Below are positions 12,501 to 25,476 of a DNA stretch of 64,000 nucleotides, piece by piece (position 1 is the first letter of the stretch; each line of letters starts with the position of its first letter). This stretch comes from Aaosphaeria pasadenensis (taxonomy: Eukaryota > Ascomycota > Dothideomycetes > Pleosporales), in the NCBI GenBank assembly GCA_022813625.1, contig JAKLMB010000003.1:1178001-1242000 (forward strand). The letters are read 5' to 3'. Both the position numbers and the translations under genes were made by a program. The notes beneath the pieces were generated by a model. It was not told the origin of the DNA. It searched no databases and saw nothing but the letters and a program-made list of their open reading frames with translations.

Positions 12501-13646
12501 TTACTGTTGACGTAGTCTAGTCAGAGCCGCCATTACACCTTCACTGACTTCATCTTCGCTCGCTCGTCTTTTCCGAGGAGTTGTTGCTCGAACAGTAGTT
12601 GAGACCTTGGTCGTAGGCTTAGTAGAGGAAGATTCCGCCTCTGCTTGGAGCAAAGCCAGCTCCTCGTCCTCACCAGGTTCCCAGAGTGAAGCATCGTTCA
12701 CTACAGGGCGCACAGAGCTTCCTTCCGTGCTAGTAGGATTGGTAGTGTTCTTGGAGGAGTGGGGTGAACTGGAGGTTGCGCCTGAGGGTTTGGAAGCATC
12801 TTCATTGGGCCCATTAGTATCTCTGACCTCTCCTTCAGCATATGAGATACCTCTTGACAACGTGAATTGACTGTCATCACGTTCCAGGCCACGCTTGGCG
12901 GTCTTTTTGATCCTGAATGGTTCCCGTACCGCGTTGCACCAGCGCTGGACCTTCTTCTCTCCCCATCCAGCAATCAAGCCGACCTCTTCTGGACCAGCAT
13001 TTACAGCAGTTCGTATACTACCGAAATTCGACACCAATCCCACCGCATCCGTTTTGTTTATGCTACGTGGAACGGTGATGAATTCGACCAACTTGTCAGA
13101 ATAGCTAGTGGACTGTTGTGCACGGATGCTTGTAGGAGCGGTGTTTTCGAAAGATTTAAAAAGCTCCAAGTAACGTCCAGCTTCCTGTGCGCTCCAGCAG
13201 AGTATGACTGTTACGTTGTTGATCAATGAGGTCTTTGAAAGTTCACGCAAAGGTTCCTCATGATTTTCTATATCAACCATGGTGAGAAGTATGCGTAGAT
13301 TATATTGGCCTTTCAAATCTCGAATGCGATTGTAGATGTACTCTGGGTGTAGGCGATGGTACTTGAGTGACAGGAACAGTGCACAAGTCGTGGCACCCAG
13401 CACGTAGTCGGCAGGCATGTCCGAATACTCCCAAGCAGTGCTGCGGACATTGTTCAGTATGGGATTGCCTTTCTGGCGCGGGGACACAAGGATAGCGCTT
13501 GGACCGGCACGAGACGGCAGAGCTTGGGGTTTCGGTTGTTGAACGGGTACAATATTCGGCTCCATCGTGGATGCATTCTTCGTGGCACGTTCAGATTGCA
13601 CGGAATTTGCGCTGGCAGCATGGCGACGAGCGGCGGCTTCATCCAT
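12501..13646 (-). CDS. swi10: DNA repair protein Rad10/ERCC1 (mating-type switching protein Swi10)
   Basis: Single-exon gene of 381 residues, taking the ATG at 13646 (MDEAAARRHA) rather than the in-frame upstream start at 13790, whose extra 48 residues look like translated leader. The Rad10/ERCC1 central domain spans about residues 60-172: it opens NPILNNVRSTAWEYSDMPAD and includes the YVLGATTCALFLSLKYH stretch. A helix-hairpin-helix region follows at about 190-245 (LVSNFGSIRTAV, GLIAGWGEKKVQRW). In the family, ERCC1 pairs with XPF/Rad1/Rad16 as the non-catalytic half of the structure-specific nuclease of nucleotide excision and single-strand annealing repair. The C-terminal about 130 residues are low-complexity and fungal-specific. 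The gene is divergent from Med19. Confidence 0.93.
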   Translation of the reverse strand: MDEAAARRHAASANSVQSERATKNASTMEPNIVPVQQPKPQALPSRAGPSAILVSPRQKGNPILNNVRSTAWEYSDMPADYVLGATTCALFLSLKYHRLHPEYIYNRIRDLKGQYNLRILLTMVDIENHEEPLRELSKTSLINNVTVILCWSAQEAGRYLELFKSFENTAPTSIRAQQSTSYSDKLVEFITVPRSINKTDAVGLVSNFGSIRTAVNAGPEEVGLIAGWGEKKVQRWCNAVREPFRIKKTAKRGLERDDSQFTLSRGISYAEGEVRDTNGPNEDASKPSGATSSSPHSSKNTTNPTSTEGSSVRPVVNDASLWEPGEDEELALLQAEAESSSTKPTTKVSTTVRATTPRKRRASEDEVSEGVMAALTRLRQQ

Positions 13647-14212
13647 ACTGGCCGTAGTCGGGCGGCGTATGCATCGGGCTGGGCAGCGTTGCTGGGATGG
13701 GATGGGTTTGAGACGCGCTGGCAACAGGGAATGCGTGAGACGAGAGATGAAGGACGAGGGAGAGAGATGAATCTTAGCTCGACGTTCCAAGATGAGTTAA
13801 TCCCGTTTCGTTACGTGACGACGGAGCTTTTGGCTGTGTTTTCCCTGAGCCACGGTCACGTGCCGATTTCAGCCTCAGGGTCGCCGCCGCCAGATCCTGC
13901 TGGCTCTACTCTTCACTCCTCACTCCACTAACCACCACGTCCACCCTCCATCCACCCCGCCCATCCGGCACCTTGACCATATTCATCGCCTCGCGGAAAT
14001 CCGAGATATCGCAGGAACGCACTCTGATCGCATGCGCGCGCCCTAGCACGTTGCCTTGACTCAGGAGCCACTGTGAACCCGCGCCAAGCGCCTCACAGTG
14101 AGCAGCGCTTCAAGCCCATCCGGTATCCCAGCTACCAGTCAACTACGACCGGCACGCACCTCCCGTCCTCGTGGACCCAGAAACCTCCTATCCATCCAGC
14201 TCCACGGCACCT
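13647..14212. promoter_or_regulatory. Shared divergent promoter, swi10 / med19
   Basis: A 566-bp gap between two divergent start codons, with C-rich tracts near 13930-13970. Bidirectional use is inferred from geometry only. Confidence 0.4.
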
Positions 14213-15470
14213 ATGTCGGATCACTCTGCGAAGCGACAGCGCTTGACCGGTTCTTTCTCTCCCGCGAGTCCGCCATATCATTTAGCCAAGCCGACCAACG
14301 AACAGACAAAGCCGCCCGTTGTTCAACCCAATACGCCTACTTCTCCTCCCCATAATTCAATGACTTCCTACTCACATGGAGGATCCGGAATGAATGCGAC
14401 AGTCCCGGCCAGCGAGATGACACCGCCGTCGTCCGTCCACAACACGCAGCAAGGGTCCCAATTGGCAGGCTCGGGCTCCAACTCCAACCCGAACCCCATA
14501 TCAACCCCCTCTAGCATTTCAAATGCCAGGCGAGATCCTAATACTGATAGTGATGGTGATACGGCGATGGATTTTGACCAAAATGATGACGCAGGAATGT
14601 CTCACGGACGGAGGCATTCGAATCACAACCGGCAAGGCAGAGGCACTTCCTCTGGTGAAGGCGCGGATAAACCCTCGGATTATGCCAGAGGCAATGGTCT
14701 CTTTAAGTCTTTCCATAGCAGTAAGGTTCCCCTCAGTGCAGTGTGATATTGCGCATGGGTTACTGACACAGAATTGCTGGGTAGCTCAACCACAATCACG
14801 GCCACATGGATCACAAAACTTATTTGAGCTCTACGGCCTAACTGAACTTGCAAGTTCTGTCGCACGGACGAATCCAGTAACAGGAGAGAAGATCAACAAG
14901 CTACGAAAATCATATGAGGGACATATCAAGACCTTACAGATAGCTGGAAAAGCTAAGGCGACGAAGATGGAAAATGCTCTTTCATGGCCAGCTAATATGC
15001 CTGAGCTGGAGTGGCAGGCGCAGAAAGGCGACACGTCCCAGAAATTCAGATTTGCCCTCGATGAGCAAGACCGACCGACTTCGAACTTTGAGGATTTACT
15101 GAACAGGGCCTTTACAGGCATGGCTCCTGGACTACTTCCGGCTGCAGAGACGCAAAAATATAGACAATACCTCGGGACAGACGAGGTTTCCAAGGGGAAA
15201 GCAGACGGCCCACCAAACAGAATACCGCATCCATCTTCGGGCACACCGAATCCAAGCATTCCGACAACAGCGCCCCGGGTATCGAGACCTGAGCGAGCAG
15301 GTTCTAAACGAAACTACACAGACGATTCGTTCCAGGGATATAGTGAAGGCTTCGCGGATTACCCTGCGGAATCAAATGGAGAAGATGAGCTTGGGAACGC
15401 CAAAAGGAGGAAAATCGCGTTTGATGGGCCCTCTTCTCGATCTGTGGAAGTCGGTGGCGCCCGGCGGTAG
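14213..15470 (+). CDS. med19: Mediator complex subunit 19 (Rox3 family)
   Basis: Exons 14213-14720 and 14785-15470 give 397 residues. The 64-bp intron has a GTAAGG donor. I chose the TAG acceptor at 14784 because it alone keeps the frame, and it yields TQPQSRPHGSQNLFELYG, which is the conserved start of the Rox3/Med19 core. The core runs on through LTELASSVART and INKLRKSYEGHIK to LEWQAQKG. Upstream is a Ser/Pro/Asn-rich tail beginning MSDHSAKRQRLTGSF, and downstream a tail with KRNYTDDSFQGYSEG and NAKRRKIAF. Both styles are common in fungal Med19. Mediator links gene-specific activators to RNA polymerase II; Med19 is in the head/middle contact region. Divergent from swi10 and convergent with RPA32. 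Confidence 0.9.
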
Positions 15471-16367
15471 CAACGTGGGCTCAGCTACAGTGTCCTGTTT
15501 GGAAAGAGAGCTCGTCATCTTCACATACCCCCTCAACTCGTCTCCAACTTCGTTCTCACCTTAGCCGATCGAGGCTTCTGACCTACCCATCAAGAACAAC
15601 CGACGATCAACCTACCGCGATGTTATACTACTCGTCCTTATCTCGCACATGCCATGATTATGTTTGCGCTTTCTTTTTCTTCAGTTCAAGGGCGTTGGCG
15701 TTGGCGGTTCTAACTCAATTCGATTGAGTTTGATGAAAATTTTCCTCCCCTACCGACGAGCACGAAATCTGCTCATTCAACACGAATCCCGGGGAATGGA
15801 TAGATATATCGATTCTTGGTGGCAACTACCCAAATTCGCTGCTCGCTTCACAGTCCGAGCAAATAGCGTTGATGTGGGAGGGTTGCGATATTCGTCTTTC
15901 TGTTTATTCTTACAAATTCTGTGCATAAATTGGCGGAGTTCTTCATGATACCCTTAGGTCTAACTGCATGAAACAATAAACAAAAATAAGCTTCATCGAA
16001 ATGTCTTATCGTGTGCCGACATGTGCAGCAGTAGAGCCTTCCAATAGTAGTGAAGTGTGAATGATGTTTTCAGTGTAACATTCCTCACATGCTGGTTTTA
16101 CTAAGATTCTCTGATCCACCAACTTTCTTCTTGGCCACAATTCGAATGATACAAATCACAATTGCAATTATCAAGGAATCTTAAAATCATGCAAGAGAGG
16201 CTTATCATTTCTCATATACAATCAATGCTCGAACATTGGGCTTCCTGGTGTTTTCTTGTGTGTTGGAGCTGTTCCTGATGATCGGCCTTGGCAACCGCTT
16301 TCTTCCTATACTGATGATACATGGTGGCAATTCTACTCAGAGTAGTCGAAACTTCCATCCTGGCTCC
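15471..16367. other. Convergent 3' intergenic region
   Basis: 897 bp between the convergent med19 and RPA32 stop codons, AT-richer than its flanks. It holds 3' UTRs presumably and no supported gene. Confidence 0.5.
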
Positions 16368-17344
16368 CTAGTCCGTCTCTAATATAGCCCATGTTGAATC
16401 ATCCACGGTCGTGTATATCAAACCGTCAGCGAGTAATTGATCTCCAGCAGCTGAGACCTCGGCAGCATCAATCTTAAGATTTGATGCAATGTCTTGCTGA
16501 TGTAGACCTTCGTTTGTCTGTGGTGTTGTCCTCAGGTATTCATATACCCTCTTTGCGACCGAATTATGACCTGCCAACGCAGCGCCTCCGTGACCTCCGC
16601 TGTCTTGTTGCTGTGCTGCTTCATTCGAGCCTCCTCCAACACCTGAGCCTTCACCGATCGGGCCCCGCGTAAAATGTAGGTGCACATATGTCGCTTCGAG
16701 TAGGTGGTATGAGATCTCGTTTTTGTCTTCCACTGGGCGTATGATAGTGGCGACGACATGCTTGCGGTCATTGAAGCTCTTCAGCTTGCCCCAAACCCGG
16801 CAGTATGCACCCTCTACTAGCTTTTCTCTCCCCGGGCTTGGTTCATCGGCCGTATCCTTATCGATCCATTGCTTTGCTTCCATGCTACCGGTACCGTCGT
16901 CGAGCTTGTAGGTTAGATTCGTTGTTTGTGACGAGACGTTTCTGATTTGGCCGACGAAAGTGAGCTATTATTTTGTAAGTTGTCATATTTGCCAAACACA
17001 GTTCGGTTGATGTACTTGTGCTACTTGTGCTCCGTCAATCTTGAATTCTTCGCCAACGGACTGTGCATCGTTGATTTGCTTGATCGTAACGGGGCGAACA
17101 GTGTCACGAGTATAATCCTATGATCGTCATATGAGCTGAATGGACTTGAAGTAACATGCTGGGGACATACCTTTGGACCGCCGCTGGGACTATTCTGGCT
17201 GCCGTCACCAGGGATAAACCCCCCGCCGCCTCCACCTCCTCCACCATATGATGTGTAAGACGTTTCGTAGTTGTTACTGTAGCCTTTCAAATAATCAGTT
17301 TACTAGCACTTCAGCCTCTACTTTCTTGCACCGCACTTACTCAT
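16368..17344 (-). CDS. rfa2: Replication protein A 32-kDa subunit (RPA2)
   Basis: Four coding exons (17341-17344, 17171-17283, 17016-17117, 16368-16964) give 271 residues, the usual RPA32 length. The first coding exon is only 4 nt (ATGA); splicing to 17283 gives MSYSNNYETSYTSYGG, the expected Ser/Tyr/Gly-rich phosphorylated N-terminus, here with a run of about nine glycines. The OB fold follows, from PVTIKQINDAQ through LTFVGQIRNVSSQTTN and LDDGTGSMEAKQWID to the EATYVHLHFTRG strand. The C-terminal winged helix includes GLHQQDIASNLKIDAAEV and ends in TWAILETD. In the family the protein binds single-stranded DNA within the RPA trimer in replication, repair and checkpoint signalling. It is divergent from dbp10. 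Confidence 0.93.
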
Positions 17345-17718
17345 GTTTGCGTTGTAGCGAAGAAGGTGTGATCAGCACCACTGTCTATGACCGACAACCA
17401 AGCAGGCAAAGGACTTTTGGAGGGGAAGACGCGACCAGAACGCGTTTGACGTGCGGCCGCCAAGGCAGCGTGGAAGGTGGGTCCTGGACTAGACCAAATA
17501 ATCATTAGCGCCATGGTTCAATCGCCGGCCGCCGACATAAACTTCTTGATTCTCAAAAATATTTTGAACGACTTCAACCGTAAAAGAACGGCCGGTACAC
17601 GTTCCGCATATTCCTCTTCACTCGCGTGAATACCCTATTAGGATACAAAACCGGAATTTGGAAACAGAAATATCTGCCATCTCGCCATAATTCGAGCGTA
17701 GAGACGTCGAACAGCGCA
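17345..17718. promoter_or_regulatory. Shared divergent promoter, rfa2 / dbp10
   Basis: 374 bp between the two start codons. It contains an A/T-rich palindrome-like core, TCAAAAATATTTTGA, near 17550. Bidirectional use is inferred. Confidence 0.4.
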
Positions 17719-20700
17719 ATGGCTCCCCGCGCGAGCTCTCCTGCGCTTTCAGAGAATGAATTCGACATTACAAACGCACTGTTCGGAGGAGATGACCAGA
17801 GCGAAAAGGGACAGCTCGATGCTGATCTTGGAGTGGACTTGGATATCGGAGGCGAGGACGGATCTGACGATGAGGCCTTTATTGCGGCGCGGCAGGCAAT
17901 CTCGAATCGCAAAGCCACCAATGTAAAAGGAAAATCCGTGAAGAAAGGAGGTGGATTCCAGGCAATGGGTTTGAACGCAGCGCTTCTCCGAGCTATCACG
18001 CGCAAAGGTTTTACGGTCCCGACACCTATCCAGCGCAAAACAATTCCGTTGGTGCTTGATGGTCAAGATGTCGTTGGCATGGCCAGGACGGGTTCAGGAA
18101 AGACCGCGGCATTCGTTATACCTATGATTGAGCGCCTCAAAACCCATAGCCCGAAGGTTGGAGCTCGTGGTATCATTTTATCTCCATCTCGAGAGCTTGC
18201 TTTGCAGACTTTGAAAGTCATAAAAGAGTAAGTTCGCCCTACCTAGAAGTCTTTGAAGATGCGTCACCACTGCTGCGCTCTTTACAGAATCGACAGAGTT
18301 GGACTAGGAAGTAGTTGTAACCGCGTGCTGACCATCCTCTTCTGCCAATTAGACTTGGGAAAGGTACTGATCTGAGGACGATCCTGCTCGTTGGTGGTGA
18401 TTCTCTAGAAGATCAATTTAGTTCCATGGTTTCAAATCCGGATATTATTGTGGCAACCCCGGGGCGCTTTCTGTAAGTCTCCAACTTCTAATCAGGCATT
18501 GTTGCATCATTCACTAATTCCGGTCTTCTGTTGCAGTCACCTGAAAGTTGAAATGAAATTGACGTTGGAATCCGTGAAATACATTGTATTTGACGAAGCA
18601 GATCGACTCTTTGAGGTACTTATGAATGAAAACCATAATCGGTCAAATATGCTTATACTTTATAGATGGGTTTTGCAGCTCAATTGGCCGAGATTCTATA
18701 TGCGCTGCCAACTTCGAGACAGACTTTGCTTTTCTCTGCAACTCTTCCCAAGAGTCTGGTTGAATTTGCCAGGGCTGGTAAGATTTCTCGCTCTATTGTG
18801 TTTGTGAAGTAGACTAACATCTTCTAGGTCTCCAGGAACCTCAACTCGTGCGTCTTGATGCTGAATCGAAAATTTCTCCCGATCTTCAGAACACTTTCTT
18901 CGTGCTCAAAAATGATGAGAGGGATGGTGCACTCCTGAACATTCTTGATAAGGTAATCAAAATGCCGTTGGGTGAAACGGAGCAAGCAAAGCGGGCGAAA
19001 GATGTCGCCAAGTCGAACGCTAAGAAGAGGAAACGGGGCCCCGACAATACCTCAAGCAAAGAAACACCCACAGAGTACTCTACGATTATCTTCGCAGCCA
19101 CTAAACATCGTGTTGAATATCTTTCTGCGATGTTGGCTGCAGCAGGATACTCTGTGTCTTACAGTAAGTGCCCTTGCTATCACGAAGTGATTTGACTAAT
19201 GATTTCGTAGTCTATGGGTCTCTTGATCAGACCGCACGAAAGATCCAAGGTAGGGATTGATTCAATCAAGATCAATATAAGCATGTGCTAATCATTCTAC
19301 TCTATAGTTCAAAATTTCCGTTCAGGTCTTAGCCATGTCTTAGTAGTCACTGACGTTGCGGCGCGTGGTATTGGTGAGTGTCAATTTCCTGCGACTAGTA
19401 CTTGCTGTTCTTTGACGGCTTTGGAGAGTGCTACATATTAGTTACCTTATGGATTACTCTATCATACGTCCCAACAGACAAATTTTGCTAACTAAATGAC
19501 GAACAGACTTGCCCCAGCTCCAAAACGTTATCGTAAGTACAAAACTTTTCTCTTCTGACTCCTCTCCGCCGATTTTCTTCCTTCATATGTATGCCAGGCA
19601 CTAAGACACCTCTAGAATTATGATTTCAGCTCGCAGCCAAAGATCTTTGTCCATCGAGTTGGTCGTACAGCACGCGCGGGTCGAAAAGGATGGAGCTACA
19701 GTCTAATACGGGAGACTGATCTACCATACTTGATTGATCTGCAGCTATTTCTTAGTAGACGACTAGTCGTTGGGAGGACAGCAAGCAAAGATGCGAACTT
19801 TGCCCAAGACATAGTGGTGGGAAGCCTACTACGAGATCAACTGGAGCCTGCAGTGGAGCTGGCTAATCGCCTTCTGATCGAAGACCCAGATCTTGAGGGC
19901 CTTCAAAGCGTAGCCATCAAAGGCGAGAAACAGTACATCAGAACACGAAACGCCGCATCCACTGCTTCAGTCAAGCAAGCAAAACAATTGCTTGGTACAA
20001 CGACTCTATATGAGACTCATCAACTCTTCGACGATGAACAGGCCAACAATGCAAATCAGAAAGAGGAAATGCTCGCAAGGATTGCCTCATTCAGGCCTGC
20101 TGCTGGCGAGACAGTGTTCGAGATCGGAAAGCGTGGTACCGGCTCCGAAGTAGCCGAGATTATGCGTCGCAGGAGAGAGGAAATGAATCATAAGAAGCAG
20201 AATCATCTAGAGGGCTCCTCCCCAAACACCGCAGACCCAGAGGTTGCCAATCTCCCTGCCGACGAGACAGATGACTCCGACGCAGACATGAACGACATTG
20301 ACGATGGCGCGTCAGATTCCGATGACCTGGAGGTATCTATTTCTCAGTCTGCACCACGGAACTCTGGATCAGACCCGTGGCAAAGCTCCGAATTCTACAT
20401 GGGTTATACCCCCACGGATGTAAATGTCCATGAAGATCGTGGCTATGGTGTCCATTCCGGTTCCAATACCAATTTCGTTGAGGCTGCACGAGGTGCTACA
20501 CTGGATCTAACGAATGACGAGGTCTCTAAGGGCTTTGGCCAAGCTGTCCGAGCCGGTATGAGATGGGACAAGAAGAACAAGAAATACGTTGCTCGAGCCA
20601 ACGACGATGATGGCTCAAAGGGTGCGAAAATGATCCGAGGAGAAAGCGGTGCGAAGATCGCTGCGAGCTACCTGAGCGGACGTTATGACGACTGGCGAAA

Positions 20701-21001
20701 GAAGAACAAAATGGGCCGTTTACGAACTGGAGAGAATGAGGCACAAGGCCTTCGGCCTCAGCACGGACGGGTCTACAAGCACAAGACTGAGAAAGCACCT
20801 AAAGAAGCAGATAAGTATCGCGACGATTATCATGTGCAAAAGAAGCGCGTCCAGGAAGCAAAGGACAAGAGAATTGGTAAATTCAAGGATGGCAATGGGA
20901 AGAGTGAACTGAAGGGCGTCGACGATGTTCGCAAACAACGAAAACAGAACGAGAAGCGCCGCGAAAAGAACGCCAGACCGTCCAAAAAGAGAAAGAGTTG
21001 A
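17719..21001 (+). CDS. dbp10: ATP-dependent RNA helicase Dbp10 (DEAD box)
   Basis: Nine exons: 17719-18227, 18353-18472, 18537-18615, 18666-18777, 18828-19163, 19211-19249, 19308-19373, 19507-19532 and 19616-21001. They join in frame to 890 residues, normal for the family. Start is the ATG of MAPRASSPALSEN, with an acidic N-terminus. In order: Q-motif region (GGGFQAMGLN ... PTPIQRKTIP), Walker A (ARTGSGKT), SPSRELA, ATPGRFL, DEAD box (VFDEADRLFE), SAT (LLFSATLP), TDVAARGID and HRVGRTARAG. The Dbp10-specific C-terminal domain holds the GSDPWQSSEFYMGY and KKYVAR segments, then a Lys/Arg tail ending RPSKKRKS. Yeast Dbp10 acts in the nucleolus in 60S ribosomal subunit assembly. The eighth exon is just 26 nt. 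It is the most intron-rich gene in the window. Confidence 0.95.
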
Positions 21002-24000
21002 GGTTAATAGTTAGCACAAACACCACAAACGGAAGTGTGGCTTTTCAAAATCGAATGTCATAGAGCACAGCATTCTGAATTTGACAATCTCGCAGACGCA
21101 CGTGAAATTATCAATACTATGATAAGATGATGGACAACGGGAACTGAGCTCAATATTGTCGACCGGCGGCTCGGGCTCATGAGACCAACGGCCAATGCAA
21201 GTTGAATGTGTTAAGCGCCATGATCATTGAAGCAAGCTGCGAAAAAGGAGAGTTCATTGTGAATCCACAACATCCTCAACAACCTAAACTAAGTGAAGAC
21301 ATTCACAAGCGCCATCAACACGACGGGCCATTGCTTAGCATGTGGTGTATGCCACATGTTTGTGGAGGCACGTCATGGCTAGGAGAATTTCAAGCAAAAG
21401 GGTGTGTGGTGTCACTGTATCCACTCGTGCAGCAACAGCATACACGGCGTTGCATTTGACGAACCGGGATGAGCCGGGCCATTCAATAGTGCATGCATTA
21501 TTATGTGGAGGCGTGGTTGTAGCTCTTTGCCGATTGGGGCAAAAGACGTAAATTCAAAGTTCTTCTCGAAGCCTTGACGACTCGACATTGCCACATGGGT
21601 GGGCAGCCGAGCCGAAGGACAACCCATTACCTTTTTTCCTCCCGAGGAAGTCTCGTACTGGCAGTGACAACTGTGTGGTAGAGGTACGCTTGCACCATTC
21701 GGGGCGTCTGAAGGACGAAAGGCCTCAGGGTTGTTCCTCACGGTGTTCTAACCTCGTACTTATTGTGTCGCACACGCAATTTCCGTAAGGCAAAGCCAAC
21801 ACCTTGCGCGACCAATATTGTTTGATCCGATGGCATCTTGCTATCCTGACAGACCAAGTTTGACAATAATGTACGGAGTATTGTCATGGTCTCGTCAAGT
21901 CTCAAAACCACATCTTTGTATGATCTGGTATCGTACTTGCACTCGTACCTCGTACTGTATCAAGTATGTGCTGGTAGCCTTTCGGTAATCGCTTATCAGG
22001 CACTACGCAACAACTTCCTAGAGAAGAGTAGCGGTTCATTCTACGCCGTACAGACTCGACTAGGTGATGCCCAGCCTTGAGAGCAACAATAGTCCCCCGC
22101 CTGATATCCTTCCTTCGCTTTGGACTCTGTTGGACTTAGACGCGCTACCGCCGCTACGCACGGAAAATTCTCGCTACGTCCCCGGGGCGCGAAGAGGTGT
22201 GCCGGCTCCATCCTGATCCAAAGGGAAAGTCGTACGTTGGCAGGATTGATTCCTGCGAGACTCGCGTGCGAAGATTACGATGCGCCCACGCAGCAAACGA
22301 ACCAAGACGCGCCTATAGTCGTTGGGTGTCAACAGTCAGCCCATCAGGATGGGGGTCAGCAAATCATTGTCGTGTTGTTTTGGGGGGGTTTTGGACTGTC
22401 ACAGGTGCCTGTATGCCCAAGAGCCAACAAGGTCGCCTGCTCGGCCCGCACTCAGATCCACCTCATGAATGGGCCTCTGGCGGGCCATTGTGTTTTCTCT
22501 TCTCGATGAACGATATCAAGGGCATTTTCTTAAAGAAAAAGATCCCAGTTGGGCAACTTGCTGGCACACGTGTTTATTGCCCAGCAACCAGTTCGCAGAT
22601 CGCGTTTCAGTCCGTGTGTCTTGCGTACCCATGCCAAATTAATCCCGGATTGCGGATGCATTTTTGAAGCGCAAGGCCAGGGGGTCATCAACGTCCAGGA
22701 GATTCGATCCGCACGTCACTGCAGGAGCGGCTGTGATGCCGTGTGCCGACATCATCGTTGGGTCCTGCCGCCAACAGCCACTCGGAGCCTTCTTGATTGC
22801 ATCCTAAAGCGGAACCTCGCAAATGTCACACAGCTTGTCGTGTCGTCAACGCAGAAAGGACAAATAGAGATGCATTATCCGATACTTTGGTGCTGGGCAG
22901 ACGCTGTGTACTGAGTCGATATGGCACGACTTGTACATGCCAGTGCGTATAGATGCATCGCTAGGCCCGTGAGCCGGAGGGTCGTTATTGTTCAAGTAAC
23001 AAGTAGCCTCGCGGCCCTCGCTACGTCGCGTGTTGAGATGAGCCAATAAATGGGCGGATTAATACCTGCTGTTATTGTCAATATTTCCGTTTCCAATTTT
23101 GGATCACATTCCTTGAAAAGGCTAAATGCTTGGGTTTCGCAGGGTCCTCCACGATGTCCGTCCATTAAAGTTCCGTGTACAGGGATCAGCCTTCTCGATA
23201 CGGTCGGAGTCGGATTGTTGGAACTCAAGCGGACAGAGATAAAATCTACACAGTAGGCGTAGGTGTATCGCGTAGCCTGAGGTACGAGGTTGGTATGATA
23301 TGCAGTGATGCACGATGGGCACTACACCGTGTACAGCAAAAGAAGAGGAAATGATTCCAGCATGTCTTCCAACAACACCCGTCGGATTCGGTCTCCATAT
23401 TCCTGTTTCGAGCATAGCGAGCGATGCCCCAAACCTCACATCTACGCCCAGCTTATTACACGATTCTGACAGACCCGGAGATTCACGCAATGCCGCTGGG
23501 CCGAGCATTAGCTCCGCTGCTTATTCAAGCAGATACATACAGATGCCTCCTGCATGTCGCCCTGCGTATTGATCTGCCTCCCATCAGGACCTACTCCGCA
23601 GTACTTGTAGCAGCGAAGCATAGTTGCTTCCCTTCATCGCCAACTAAGGATCGTAGAAACCGTCAAGACTCAAGAGCCTGGCACATCGTCCCGCCCGGAG
23701 CCACAATAATCACCTCGCAAAACCATCAAATGAGGATCGTTTCCGAACGTCCAAGCCTTTTTAAAGGCGGAATGGGAAATTATAAGGTTGGGGTTTCTTG
23801 CTAACGGCGCTCCTCACGTGTGCGATACACAATATGTCCAATCTTGAATGAGCTATTCTTATCTCACGACAATTTACCTCCCCTCGTTCTATAACTAATC
23901 AATGACATCAACGCCTGAGTTCGCTAGGGAATGGCTGCCGCCGTTCCGGCGTCAAGCTCCTCACACATTTGTGCTGTACTGTGGAAGTCTGGAACTTGCA

Positions 24001-25476
24001 GTTACCTGATCCAAATCACTCCCAACCTTATTGTTGCACAGCACAACGACATGGTTCAATTGTGAATCTGTGATCTTCAATAACAGTGGTTTTACTTGTA
24101 CGGAGAAACGCTTCGAATTGGCCACGATGCTATCAATTTCTGAGAGGGAATATGTTGGGGGCCCACACGCACCCGCCGCCTCTGCTGCCGTCACATGCAT
24201 AGATGCGCAGTGCTAGTTCTAACGAGACCACTCACCATTGATCTCATCAAACTCAGTCTGAGGTCGCCAATACTTCCTGTTATCGCAAACGATAATAAGC
24301 TCACACACACATACACATGTATGGTTGCACGATGACCATCATGCTGACCTCTCTACCGCAGCAATTTATGCCTTACCTTTGACGACTCGGCCCATCTCCG
24401 CTGTGCTTTGTCGGACGTTTTTGGAGATCGTCGGCGGCAGCCAGGGTCAATATTGTATCTCCCAGGACCGGAGTATTTTCGACGAGATTGCCATTACCCC
24501 TTGTTGCAGCGGCTATAGGAAAGAGAATATAACGGTTGACCCAAATTGAATCAACTCACTATTGCTAGGCCTCTTAACGGTGGAGATTGAACGCCACCGC
24601 CCTAGTGCATTGATTGAAGCGGTTCGAAGCGCGGGATTTGCGGGGTTCTCTCACAGGGGATAAGGCAGTGTTGTCTGAAAGCAGTTAACAGTCCATCCGT
24701 CTGATGACCTGGGGGGCGGTGCAGAGCCTTCAACGGCCAATATCTCGAATATGAGCCTCGACATCCTGCGAATCCCAAAACAGGACGGGTCCAGAGAAGC
24801 GACCGACCCTTGGGCGTGCATCGCGTTCTCCGAGCGGCAGACGCAGCTCGAGCAGCAGTAGTGACGAGCCGGGACGGAGACTACGCCTCGCCATGCAGCC
24901 ATCCTATGCAAGCTAATTGTCTGGACGGGCGTTGCTTTATCCAAATAATGGCACAAATCGGTGGGTTGCCATCATCCGGCCCACGACCCGCGTGGCTCTG
25001 GAATGGATGGCCTGGCACCTCTCGATCAGTGCTAATGGCGAGCGGCGCGCAGAGGACGCTCGCTGGCTCGCCTTTTCGATAGGACGTTGAGTGTCGTCAA
25101 AAAGCCATAACCGCGAGGCGGCGTAGATCGGACTTAGTGGCTCAAGGCGTCGCCTTTGATTGCTCAAGGCACTAACATCTAACTTGTGATGTGCCAGACT
25201 GGCCGGATATAATGATTAGGCCAACAATTTTCTGCGGGTGGGCCGGGCAATAATGGAATGACGGCAAGCAGTTGTCGTGTGGACACACACACGCATAGGA
25301 CAAGGACGGTATTTTGTATGTACAATAGTACAAATTCAATACGCTCATCCTACGATTAGAGAATTGCTGCGGAGAGTTCCATGGCGCGAGGTACAGAATC
25401 GTACAGTATCGTGTATGCGAGATCACTTATCCAAGTGTCATCTAGTTCCCTCGTACATCAACCAAACACGCCAGAC

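Noticed and set aside
17505..17530. GGTTCAATCGCC as a tRNA B-box
   Set aside because: No matching A-box, no cloverleaf could be folded around it.
22120..22914. Several overlapping plus-strand frames of 120-156 codons in a GC-rich patch
   Set aside because: Overlapping frames of similar quality in GC-rich DNA, no family match; stop-codon scarcity explains them.
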